Source: Endocalyx cinctus (lineage: Eukaryota; Ascomycota; Sordariomycetes; Amphisphaeriales; Apiosporaceae). Taken from it: a stretch of DNA of 64,000 nucleotides. A program made the position numbers and the translations under genes. The notes beneath the pieces were generated by a model. The model did no database searches, was not told the origin of the DNA, and saw only the letters and a program-made list of their open reading frames with translations. Where the stretch lies: assembly GCA_001600455.1 (NCBI GenBank), contig BCKC01000007.1, forward strand, positions 1,045,394 to 1,109,393, in the 5' to 3' direction. Shown piece by piece: positions 22,226 to 31,807 of this stretch (the first letter of the stretch is position 1; each line of letters begins with the position of its first letter).

Positions 22226-23485
22226 ATGACGGTGGATACCGAGACTTTTCTTCACTTAGCCCGGCCTTTGGCACCGGCGACAGCACTTAACTACCAGACC
22301 AGTATTGCCCCGCTCTCTGTTAACATTCAACCTCAGGTACGTTTTTATTACTTCTCTCTTTTATATATATACATATGTCCATGGGTATATCCTATTTATT
22401 CTTCAAGCATATCTTTTACTAATCATATTCACTCCGTTTTGAATTATTAACAGACAGTCCTCTCCATCCTCGACCACGCCGTTCGCCGAGATGTACCCGC
22501 CACTCCCACGACATCGACCCGAGTTATCGGTGCCCTGGTCGGCACGCGAACCGAGGACGGCAGCGAGGTGACGGTATCCTCGGCCTTCGCCATCCCGCAC
22601 ACGGAGAACGAGGACCAGGTAGAGGTGGACGTCGAGTATCAGAAGAACATGCTATCGCTCCACCTGAAGGCGAACCCGCGCGAGACCCTGCTGGGCTGGT
22701 ACACGACCTCGCACGAGCTCAACAGCTTCAGCGCGCTGATCCAGAACTTCTTCGCCTCGCCCGAGACGGGGACCCACCCGCACCCGGCCGTGCACCTGAC
22801 GGTCTCGACCGAGCCCGGCAAGGACGTGCAGCTGCGCGCGTACATTTCCGGGCCCGTCTCGGCCACGGCCGAGCGCGCGGCCGAGAGCTGCATGTTCATA
22901 CAGGTGCCGCACAAGCTGGCGTACAACGAGGGCGAACGGGCCGCCCTCGACCTCATCTCGAGCGCGCGCGACGCCGAGACCCGCTCGGCCCCCGTCATCA
23001 GCGACGTCGAGGGCCTCACGCGCAGCTTCGAGATGGTGGTCGACATGCTCGAGCGCGCGTCCGAGTACGTGAGCGCGGTCGTGGACGAGGAGGACGAGCC
23101 GAACAACGCCCTGGGGCAGTACCTCATGGGAGCGCTCTCGCTCGCGCCCAACGTCGACCCCCTCAGCATCGAGGCCGACTTCAACAGCCACATCCAGGAC
23201 GTCCTCATGGTCAGCTACCTCGCCAACAGCATCCGCACCCAGATCGACCTCAGCCAGCGCCTCGCCACCGCCTCCCTCGAGGACGGCGCCAAGACCGACA
23301 AGGACTCCGGCGATAAGACCGACGGCAAAGGCGAGCGCGGCGAGCGCGGACAGCGCGGCGGTAAGCGTGGCGGTCGTGGTGGCGGCCGCGGCGGTGGTAA
23401 CCAGAGGGAACCTAGGGAGCCCAGAGAGCCCAGGGAGCCTAGGGAACCGAGAGAGCCGAGGGAGCCGCGGGAAAACGCTGACTAA
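22226..23485 (+). CDS. Translation initiation factor eIF3 subunit F
   Basis: Exons 22226-22336 and 22454-23485 (donor GTACGT, acceptor AACAG) encode 380 aa. The sequence shows the MPN-type domain of eIF3f: [18 protein letters not shown], then [13 protein letters not shown] and [14 protein letters not shown], then [21 protein letters not shown]. The residues that would form an active JAMM metal site are not present in canonical order, as expected for this structural MPN subunit. The C-terminal helical region (about 190-300) fits the eIF3/lid-type helical bundle. The tail from about 310 is unusual: a Gly/Arg-rich (RGG-like) stretch followed by seven tandem Arg-Glu-Pro units. The second exon is extremely GC-rich. 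Confidence 0.93.
23400..23475 (+). repeat. Tandem 9-bp repeat coding seven Arg-Glu-Pro units
   Basis: Seven consecutive 9-bp units near the 3' end of eIF3f encode REP. Their codons vary (AGG/AGA/CGG, GAG/GAA, CCT/CCC/CCG), so it is not a fresh perfect expansion. Confidence 0.85.
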
Positions 23486-24964
23486 AGAGCAACTTCTTCC
23501 CGCCCAATAAAAAAAACAAATACGAAAAGAGAAGAAAATAAGAATTAAGGAGAGAAACCCCAGTCAAGGAAAGACTTTTTCACCACCCGGAATTCCCAAG
23601 TGTTAAATTCAAGAGAGAGGGAGAGACGGACAGGGTTGACCACCTTGTTCTTGTATAGATATGCAGAAAATCTTACATACGCCAAATATTAAGAGTTAAA
23701 TTACTTAAGAAAAAGGGGGCAAATATCAGTATCAAAAAAAAGACGGCACGGGAAACAAAAGTATTACCGGCGAACGTTCTTTTACTTTTTTCCCTCCCTC
23801 TTAACTCTCTCTCGAAGAAAAAAAAGGGGGGAAGGAATCCTTGAGTTTGTTCCGGTGTATTAATGATGGCTATGAATGCGGATAGGGGCAGTGGAAAAAT
23901 CATCAAGACGGGTTTTGTTTTTTAAAGCTAGATAGGATGGTTATATTCATCTATTCACAATGAAATAGAAGGCGTTCCGTAAGGTTTTCTCTATTTTTCT
24001 AGCCATGTCCCAATTCAACCGCAATAGTATTGATTGACAGTTGATTAAAATGTGAAAAGATGAAGGTATTTACAGGCTTTTTATTTAAATTTTAAGTCTG
24101 AAAAGGGGGAGGGTAGGTTTGGACAGTTATTGTCAGTAAGGGGAGCAGATGTTCAAATCATGGACACCAGTGCCCATCAAGTTTCATTATCTCTACTCTA
24201 GTTCATTTGCCTATACTACTATTTAGAGAAACTTAAGAACGAGAAAGATGGAGGGGAATAGAGGGATGATCCATTTAGAAGACAGGATGGGAAATAAATT
24301 GCATTAATCTGTATCGAATAAGTAGATACTAAAACTTTCTAGCAGGGGCCGGCGGACGGTGATGCATAACCGTAAGGGGGGAATATAGGAAAACGTTTAT
24401 TTCTTGGGCCTTGGGAACCAAAAAAAGAAACCCACCACCGCAGCCACTCGGGAGCAAATGTCTCCTAACCTCATAGACATGCTTTTTATCTTTGCCTCAT
24501 GCTTTGCCGTGACCTTCGCGACATCGTACTTTCGCCCCTTTCAAGATCCATTGAAATCCTAAAATTGAGTGGTAGAGAACGTCGCCCCTTTCTCCACTGG
24601 CTGCCGTACGTGTCGGCAAGGAGATCGGCCCTGTCAATATAAGGAAAGGGAGGGAAGGGGGAAAAAACAAAAAGACACCGAAATCCTCCCGCTACGCCTA
24701 GAAAACGCCAGTCTGATGATGCAGTTTGCAAAAGCCGCCGGCCCCTTGCCCTATGTTTGCGCCCCCTCGATGTTCATTATAGTCTTTGTTCGCTAGACTT
24801 GTTCTTTTTGTAATTTTTCATTTTATTTTTGCTCTTTTAAACCCTTATCCCACATATTTTTGTGAGTTGTACCTCTCGAAACAAAACTCCGCCAAATGCG
24901 CGCCATCGTGCTTCATGCATTAACATCTGGCCACTGTGATGGTTTTATGTTGAATTTGGGCCGC
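23486..24964. other. Spacer between convergent eIF3f and R3H-SUZ genes
   Basis: About 1.5 kb, AT-rich with purine runs. Small open frames on both strands at about 24486-24796 overlap each other and show nothing recognisable. It presumably holds 3' UTRs. Confidence 0.5.
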
Positions 24965-27688
24965 CTACATTCCTGCGGTCGGTGGCTTCTGTGGTAACGT
25001 GGCCGGATTACCGTAGTTTGGGAGATGGCTAAAGGTCTGGCTGCCGGGCCCAGCAGCTGGGCCTTGGATATGACCGGATTTCAGAGCCATTTGAGGGGAT
25101 ATTTGAGGGAGATGGGGGGGCGGGTGCTGGGGAATATGCTGAGGGGCGTGATATGCAGCTGCCATTGAGTTATTAGACCCCTGACGGCTCATCCCATAAC
25201 CTGGAGGTCCCATGTAGGGAGGTGGCGGGGCAGGCGAGTTATAGGTGCTATAAGCCATGTGCGGCGATCCAAGTTGGGGGCTCCCATGTGAAACGCCCAT
25301 GTTGTACTGCGCCACGGGAGTCTGACCTCCATTAACTCCACCAGTAGGGATGAAGGACTGGGTTTTAGGGTTAAAAGCATGGCGATTATAGCTTCCTGGA
25401 ATAGGATGCTGGCTTTTCGGATCATTTGGGTTGGCATTAACAGGCAACTGTCCGTAAGCGTATGGTATTCCAGGTGCTGGACCGTTTCCTTGCGCCGGAG
25501 GGGGAGGAGGTCGGTTCTGATAAGGCGATCCTGATGGAGGTGTTTGTTGATAGTTGGGTTGCCATGACTGCGGTGGAGCAGGTTGCACGGGAGGTGCAAA
25601 TGATCCAACAGCTCCATTCGTAGGGGGATAGCGGGGCGGAACGGGTTGCGGTTGGGGTGAATACTGCATTTGGTGTCAGTGTCAATACAGACGGTTATCA
25701 CGAGCGGAGATAAGGAATTACTGACCGGAGCCGTGGCATTATACGGCGGATACCCAGTAGCAGGTACCATAGCCGGGTAGGCTTGAGGAGCTGCCTGATA
25801 AACTTGTGGAAGTGGATTATGATAAGGCTGCTGCTGTACCTGCCCATTATATGGCGAGCCGCTAGGAGCCATATATTGCGGTGTCCAGCCGTATTGTTGG
25901 GCATTGTAGTTTGCCTGATACTGCCTGCTAAGAAATTGCGAACGAGATTCGAATCCGTCATCATCTCGACGCGCTTTTACTTTCCCTCGCTTGCCGAGAC
26001 TCGACTTGTCTTTAGCCGAAACAGAGCTAGCGCGAGAGATGTCTTTAGCATCTTCAGCATCTGTAACGAGTCAGTAAACCGCTATCAACAACGAAGGCAA
26101 TAAAAATGGTACCCACCTGGAGAAGGCTCTCCGATTTTTTCTGAATTCCCAAAAATCTTTGCTCGGACTTTGTTATATTCCTCTTCACGCTCTTCTCTTG
26201 TTTTTCTACTTCAGATGTTAGAGAATCAACATTAGCAGGGGGTACGAAGACTACATAGTGACTCACTTCTCCTTGGTCTGAATTCCTTTCTCCTTGCCAT
26301 CACTACCCACTTCCGATGTGGCTTTAGAGGGAGCACTACTAGCTTGCCCAGATCCATCGTCCTCGCCACGTCGCATAATCTTCTTGGGTAGCACAACCGG
26401 AGGGGGGGTATTCGTGTTAGTGCTAGAATTGACTTCTGTAAAACTAGCCAGCGATGGAGGCACACGACAGAATGGAGTTCGGTATATACGAACCGCCCCG
26501 TGAACAGCTTCGAAAGAGTGGGTCATATGATAATAATCCGCAAGCTTATGTGTTAACATTCGACAGAAGGAGTTGTTGGGCGGAAGGTCCATGTACGGTT
26601 CCCTGTATTCGTGTCAGTGTTATCAGGCCTAGAGGGGGAAACGCAGAAGTATAAGTTACTCACTTCGAAGACTGAACAAAATTAATTACATCTTGCTCGA
26701 GTCTTAACAAGAATAGCCGATCTTTTGGTGACTGCATAGCCTCGAGGAGCTTATCATCCGGGTTCTGGCCATAGATCGAATTGAAATTATCGCTAGACTC
26801 GGCGACTGCGCTAAGAACTGGTGGCTGCTCGGCAGGAGGCTGGTGACTCGAAGCACCGCTTTGGGGGGTCATAATACCTTGCTCCTGCGGTTCGATAGGT
26901 TTCTGAATTATCCTTTTCTCGGGCATATCGCCTAATCGAAGATGATGTATTCGGACACCTGTAGAGCCAAACTTGGAGTTGGCGACCCCAGAACCCCTGA
27001 AGGATATGGACTCATCGTCTTCAGCTGCCGCTTTCACGCTAGCGCTATCATCAGGTCGTAAAGACTCCTTCTCATCTAAGGCGAAGGTAGTACCAGACGT
27101 GACACTTTTCCCGTCAAGGCTGGGGGCCTTGGCGTCCATCTCTGAATTAGAATCCGCTTTCTGGGAGACGTCATCAAATATGGAATTCCCGTTTCCGTTC
27201 TTATGGTGTAGTTCCGGCACCGAGGAGGAGCCGTTGACTACGAGATTAGGGGTGGAAGCTGCGCTTGCTGCTGTGGAAGATATAGTCATCTCCTTCATAC
27301 CTAGTCCAAGCCCGGCAATAGTAGTATAGTCGCCGTTGGATGGAGTGGTCGCTGCATTGTTATCACGCATCGGGATACCGGTCTGTACAGCCTTTCCATC
27401 TACAGCTGGAGATACCGCCGCACCCTTGTTCATCGGAGCCGGTGCGGCAGGGGTAACGGGGGGTTGCATGCGCCGGTCCATAGCTGGCACGGCAACTCGT
27501 GAGGCAAGGTTAGAATGAATATTCTCTTTAGAATTAGATGCGACGACCTAAAATAATCTAATTAATTACCGGACAAGAATAGTACTGGTGATCTACCGAT
27601 GATCTAGGAGGTATCAGTGAATCAAATGGAAACATACCTTTGCGAAAGATAACTTTTTAGGAGCGGATGCTACGGGGATGGTCGCCAT
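24965..27688 (-). CDS. R3H-SUZ domain RNA-binding protein (6 exons)
   Basis: Exons 27688-27638, 27547-26664, 26602-26267, 26205-26117, 26060-25726 and 25663-24965 join in frame to 797 aa; all introns are GT..AG. An R3H single-strand nucleic-acid-binding domain lies at about residues 298-365 (FCRMLTHKLADYYHM with the Arg-x3-His core). A SUZ domain follows at about 420-500 (TREEREEEYNKVRAKIFG, later RRDDDGFESRSQFLSRQY). The N-terminus is low-complexity Ser/Ala/Pro, and the C-terminal 300 residues are Pro/Gln/Tyr/Gly-rich and prion-like. The R3H plus SUZ order matches the eukaryotic R3HDM/ARPP21/Encore family of mRNA-binding regulators. Its mRNA targets in fungi are unknown. Divergent from the zinc-knuckle gene. 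Confidence 0.9.
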
Positions 27689-29479
27689 AGCGCGGAATAG
27701 TTGGCTGTTCAAAATAAAGATGGAAATGTTTCGCTGGTATTTTATAACGACAATACGAATATATACCTGTTGGAAGCGGTGCCAGTGGTTATGTCCAACG
27801 AAAAGAGAGATTCAATATCGATTGCTAGATACTGGATGACTAAAGAGAGAGAAATCCGACGAGAATCAGAAGAGAAATAGAACGACCGCAGCCCTCATGA
27901 AATAAGAAATACGGCTGATCATTGTCGTGATAGGTATTTCGATAGAACGTAGGCGTAATTTTGGCGCAATATTTCCTAGGTTGCGAAGGGGGACTCTTTT
28001 CTCTGGCTTCTTCAGGATTGATAGATGGTAGGCAGGCAAGTGACGAGGCTCCCAAAAGTAGTCGAGTCGGACGATGAATTGTGGAAGAGAATACGGAAGA
28101 CTAAACAGAGCGGCGGTCAGGTAAACAATGCATACATGATGTCGAAACTAATGTAGATAAAATTAGGTAACGACAGAAGAAAAAAGAGAAGGGAAAGGGA
28201 GGTTGAATAAAAATGGGTTATACGAACAAACAATCGCTCAGTCGCAAATCAGTCTTATGCGTGATAGCAGACTAGATCTGGTGATAAAAACCAAAAGCAG
28301 TCAACCCTTGGTCGCAAAGTCTAAGGAGACATGCAGCAAGCAATAATCTTCGGTCAGTCCATACGAATAGAAATTTTCGTAGTAATGTGGACTTTGGACC
28401 CTAAAGCCCAAGATTCACCTGAATCAATTGTTATGATCCTTCTTATCAAAATCAGGACGAACGTAGGCTGATGAAGAATAGAGGGGGAGAATGTTTAAGT
28501 TGACGTTTTTTTGAATTTTGATATATAATTGATAAAAAAGTATAGTAGTAGCCTTATTACTGCGGAGATGGGTGATGGATGCTAAAGTGGATACTAAGCA
28601 ATGAATGTCTAGTGTACTAAGTTCTTAGTGTAGTTAGTACCTATGTACTCCGTAGTAGGCCTAACATTAGTATTGACTTAACCACTGTAGTAGCTGTATC
28701 GGCGGTGGTTATAGTTCTAACTTCAGTAACTACTTAGTACCTAACTACCTACCTAGGTAAGTAGTAAGCGATAACCAGTCCGTGACCTTCATTTTGCACC
28801 TCAACAGTTAGGTATGGCAATTGTATATGTCTGATTTAGAACTCATAAACTCTTTCTTTTTATTCTTCATATGAGCACAGGGACGTAATGCAATATATAA
28901 TAAAAATAATCGGAACAAATTGTAATGTAAAATAAAGAAGTTTTTTTTTTTTTTTTTTTTAGCATTAAGCACTCTATTTTATATAGCTACCTTACAGGTA
29001 TACATACTTGGTATATATCATTCATATGGGAGGTGCTAATCTACCTGACAACTACTTAGTAACAGTTATCTTCTTAAAAATATTATTCTTTATTTATGCT
29101 CTCTCAAGCCTTTTACCTTTAACGCATTATAATCTCTTATAACAGGTGCCGGTTGTTCCATGTTTGTGTCCCCAAACACATTTCTTCCTATGTACTCTGG
29201 TTGTGTAGATTTTTTTTTTTTTGCTTAATTAATTGCTACTTGTGTTTTGACGTCCCACTAACTAGCCGGCTTAATGTAGGGCCGTTCTATAGGATTGTAT
29301 TGTATATTTACTTGTAGAGTAAATTTCTTAGTAAGGTCCTCGATAGTTGCATTACATTTACAATTTGCAAAGTTCCAGGGTTCCAAGGTTATTGCTGAAC
29401 CCTCATAATCCCATGATTCCAGAGTATAAGATTCATCCATAAACATTAACTCTTTTTATATCTGTAAGAGCCCAACAAG
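27689..29479. promoter_or_regulatory. Divergent upstream region of R3H-SUZ and zinc-knuckle genes
   Basis: About 1.8 kb of AT-rich DNA. A possible 5' UTR intron of the R3H-SUZ gene may lie at 27766-27705 (GTATAT..CAG) but lacks a clear branch site. A TACTCCGTA copy is at 28646-28654 and a TACCTAGGTA palindrome at 28750-28759, with a T20-type run near 28941-28960. The small ORF at 29258-29446 looks spurious. Confidence 0.4.
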
Positions 29480-30519
29480 ATGTATCGACGCGGCCCGACA
29501 AAATCTACACCTGCCAATGTCCAGTGTCAGAAATGCCTTAAAAGAGATAAGTGCTTTTATTCATACGTCCTAAACTCTCCCATTAAACACACTAACATTC
29601 TCAGCACGGCACTATTCGTATGAGTGTAAAGCGACCACGCAGGAGAGGCCTTATGTCCCTCGACCCTCTCGAACTCAGCAGCTTTTCAACCCAAAGCTTG
29701 CTCCTAAATTAACTACTGAAGTACCTGACGTATTACAGAAGAGGTATTGATTCTCATGATTATCCCTGGTTGCTATAAATATCATCGGTATGCTGACGAT
29801 CATACAGGACGGGAGTAGCAGATGAAGAACTCGCCAAGAGAGAAGCCGAGAGGGCAAAAAAGCGGGACTTGGAACGTGAAGAAGATGATGATGATTCAGA
29901 TGCTGAACATCTAAAACGGAGGAGGAGGTCCGTCTCGAATGACTCCGTATCTACTATCTCCTCCGCCCGACGTTCTCTCTCCCCAGTCCGCGGGCGGGAA
30001 TCATCGAGATCTCCTTCCCGTCAGAGTGGAAGGGCATTTCGCAGTCCTACCCCTAGCGATAATTCTCCGAGAAGGAGGGAGAGGTCTTACGATTCAGGCA
30101 GCGACCAAGGAGAGATTAAAGAAGATAGACAGCCGGGTAGATTCGACCGGTACTCAAGATCGCCTAGCAGAGAAGCGAGTCCTATGCAAGGAGACCAGTA
30201 TAGATCTCCCTCGAGATCCCCTCAACACGAAGCTACGTATAGTCGGCAAAGGCGATATTCGCGAAGCCCGAGTAGATCACCACCGCCGCAGAATGATCAG
30301 AGACAGTTTAGGTCTCGTTCTCCACAAGACTACTCCAGGCGTGGCAGAAGTCCACCGCGATACCGTGGTAATCGGGGGTCTCGAAATATGCCGTCAAATC
30401 GAGGTAACAACTACGGGTCAAGAAGAGGGGGTAATTCACGGCGCGATGAACGCGAAAGAAGTCTTAGCCCATTCTCAAAGAGATTGGCTCTAACGCAATC
30501 TATGAACAGGGGCGATTGA
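29480..30519 (+). CDS. CCHC zinc-knuckle protein with RS-rich tail; contains a probable AT-AC intron
   Basis: Model: exons 29480-29546, 29608-29743 and 29808-30519 give 304 aa. Exon 1 starts MYRRGPTKSTPANVQ. The knuckle CQKCLKRGHYSYEC (CX2CX4HX4C, near residues 16-29) forms only if intron 1 runs from ATAAGT at 29547 to CAC ending at 29607, that is an AT-AC intron; no GT-AG pair keeps the frame. The conserved ERPYVPRPSRTQQL and LTTEVPDVL segments follow, as in the fungal zinc-knuckle family related to ZCCHC10/SREK1IP1. Intron 2 is GT..AG (29744-29807). The C-terminal 200 residues are a Ser/Arg (RS) domain with SPSRSP-type repeats and a Gly/Arg end. A splicing-related nuclear role is likely by family. 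It is convergent with cwf18, 160 bp away. Confidence 0.88.
29547..29607 (+). other. Probable U2-type AT-AC intron (61 nt)
   Basis: The 5' end is ATAAGT and the 3' end is CAGCAC. A CTAAC branch-like element lies about 15 nt before the end (29593-29597). The 5' sequence matches the ATAAGT of AT-AC introns removed by the major spliceosome rather than the U12 type (ATATCC). Splicing here restores the conserved Gly-His of the zinc knuckle. Confidence 0.75.
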
Positions 30520-30679
30520 GATTGGGTATCATAGAATAATAATATGAAATAAAACATGAGCCAACACCAATTTACAGCTTATGAGCTCCTTTTTGTTTTT
30601 ATGATAGGTCAAATTCCAATTCCACGAGTAACGTAACCGAACGCCGTGCCATGCTTGAATAAACACAAATCTAGGGAGC

Positions 30680-31309
30680 TCAAAGAAGCTCCTCTTCTTC
30701 CCGTTCTCTGCGCTCCTCTTCCTCCTCCTCTCGTTCCCTTACTCTAAGGCCTTCTACCAACGTGGCGCCATCGACGCCAGCGGCTTCCTCGCTCTCCTCC
30801 CCGTTCCCAACCGATTTTCCAGCCTGCTTAGCGGCGATCGCGGCAGCTTGCGCGTTCGCGATGCGTTCCCTAACGAGTCGAGCGATCGCGTTATCGGTCC
30901 GCACGTTGAGGATCTCGAGCTTCTTATCCAGATCCCTCTTGAGATCCCAATTCGGTTTTTTCGGCTGCAGCTTGAACAGGTCGATCCCCTTGTTGTCGTT
31001 CGCGTCCTCGGCCGCCTTCTGCCTGATCTTCTGCTCGACCTCGGCCGCCTGCTCCTCCAGCGTGGGGCCCTCCATGCCTAGCGTCGGCGGCGCCTCGAAC
31101 CCCAACTTCGGCCCTTTCATCTCGATGTCATAGTTGCGTCCGGACAGGTGCAGTTTGGCGACGTCGGGTTCTGACGGTGACGTGGTGCGCTCCGACGAGG
31201 GCGCTACTATCTCGTCGGCTGGTTGCTTGCGCTTCAGGTTTTTGAGCTTGGCGAGACGCGCTTTGCGATCGTCGGACGCCGCACTTAGAGTCGCGTGGGA
31301 AGTTGACAT
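30680..31309 (-). CDS. cwf18: Spliceosome-associated protein Cwf18 (CCDC12 family)
   Basis: Single exon, 209 aa. The N-terminal RKARLAKLKNLKRKQ helix, the NYDIEMKGPKLGFEAPPTL segment and the conserved block KKPNWDLKRDLDKKLEIL, followed by VRTDNAIARLVRERI, are the cwf18/CCDC12 signature. The protein is part of the activated spliceosome (Prp19/NTC-related, Cdc5-associated). The C-terminus ends in an Arg/Glu-rich charged helix. It starts divergently from the PPR gene and ends 160 bp from the zinc-knuckle gene on the other strand, so two splicing-related genes are convergent neighbours. Confidence 0.93.
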   Translation of the reverse strand: MSTSHATLSAASDDRKARLAKLKNLKRKQPADEIVAPSSERTTSPSEPDVAKLHLSGRNYDIEMKGPKLGFEAPPTLGMEGPTLEEQAAEVEQKIRQKAAEDANDNKGIDLFKLQPKKPNWDLKRDLDKKLEILNVRTDNAIARLVRERIANAQAAAIAAKQAGKSVGNGEESEEAAGVDGATLVEGLRVREREEEEEERREREEEELL

Positions 31310-31807
31310 TTTTGCTGTATATTATCTAGGTAGTTGTGGTTTCGGCTTTTTTTTTTCTTTGCCTCTATGCAAGATCGTATTTTGAAGCGTCCTCAAATTG
31401 AAGATCTTTCTAGGTGCTGAAGCAAGTAAGTTTAGTTCAAGCTCTAGTGAAGTACATAGCAGGCTTGGGTGGATCAGCCCTTAAAATCCAATCGATAAGA
31501 GAGATAAGATTGATAAATCTTCACGATAAGAAATTATAACATGGATAACCTTCAAGGGTCTAATAATTCTAATATGCAGCAGACATCATCTCAAGTTTCT
31601 ACTCTCAGCCCAGTATATCGGCCATTTTGTGACATATTTTCATATTATTTGAAGCCGATCGGCTGATCCTTTGCATAGTTATCTCATCATCTCTCTAGAT
31701 CCTATAATTTGAAGCTTTCATCCTAAAGAGATGTCTGCAACTAAAGATACGAAGGATCTTTCTCCTTAGTCTCCGTATAGACGTAAAAAAGAAACGTCGC
31801 CCAAATT
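31310..31807. promoter_or_regulatory. Bidirectional promoter region of cwf18 and the PPR gene
   Basis: A 498-bp AT-rich spacer between divergent starts. No recognisable specific element. Confidence 0.35.
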
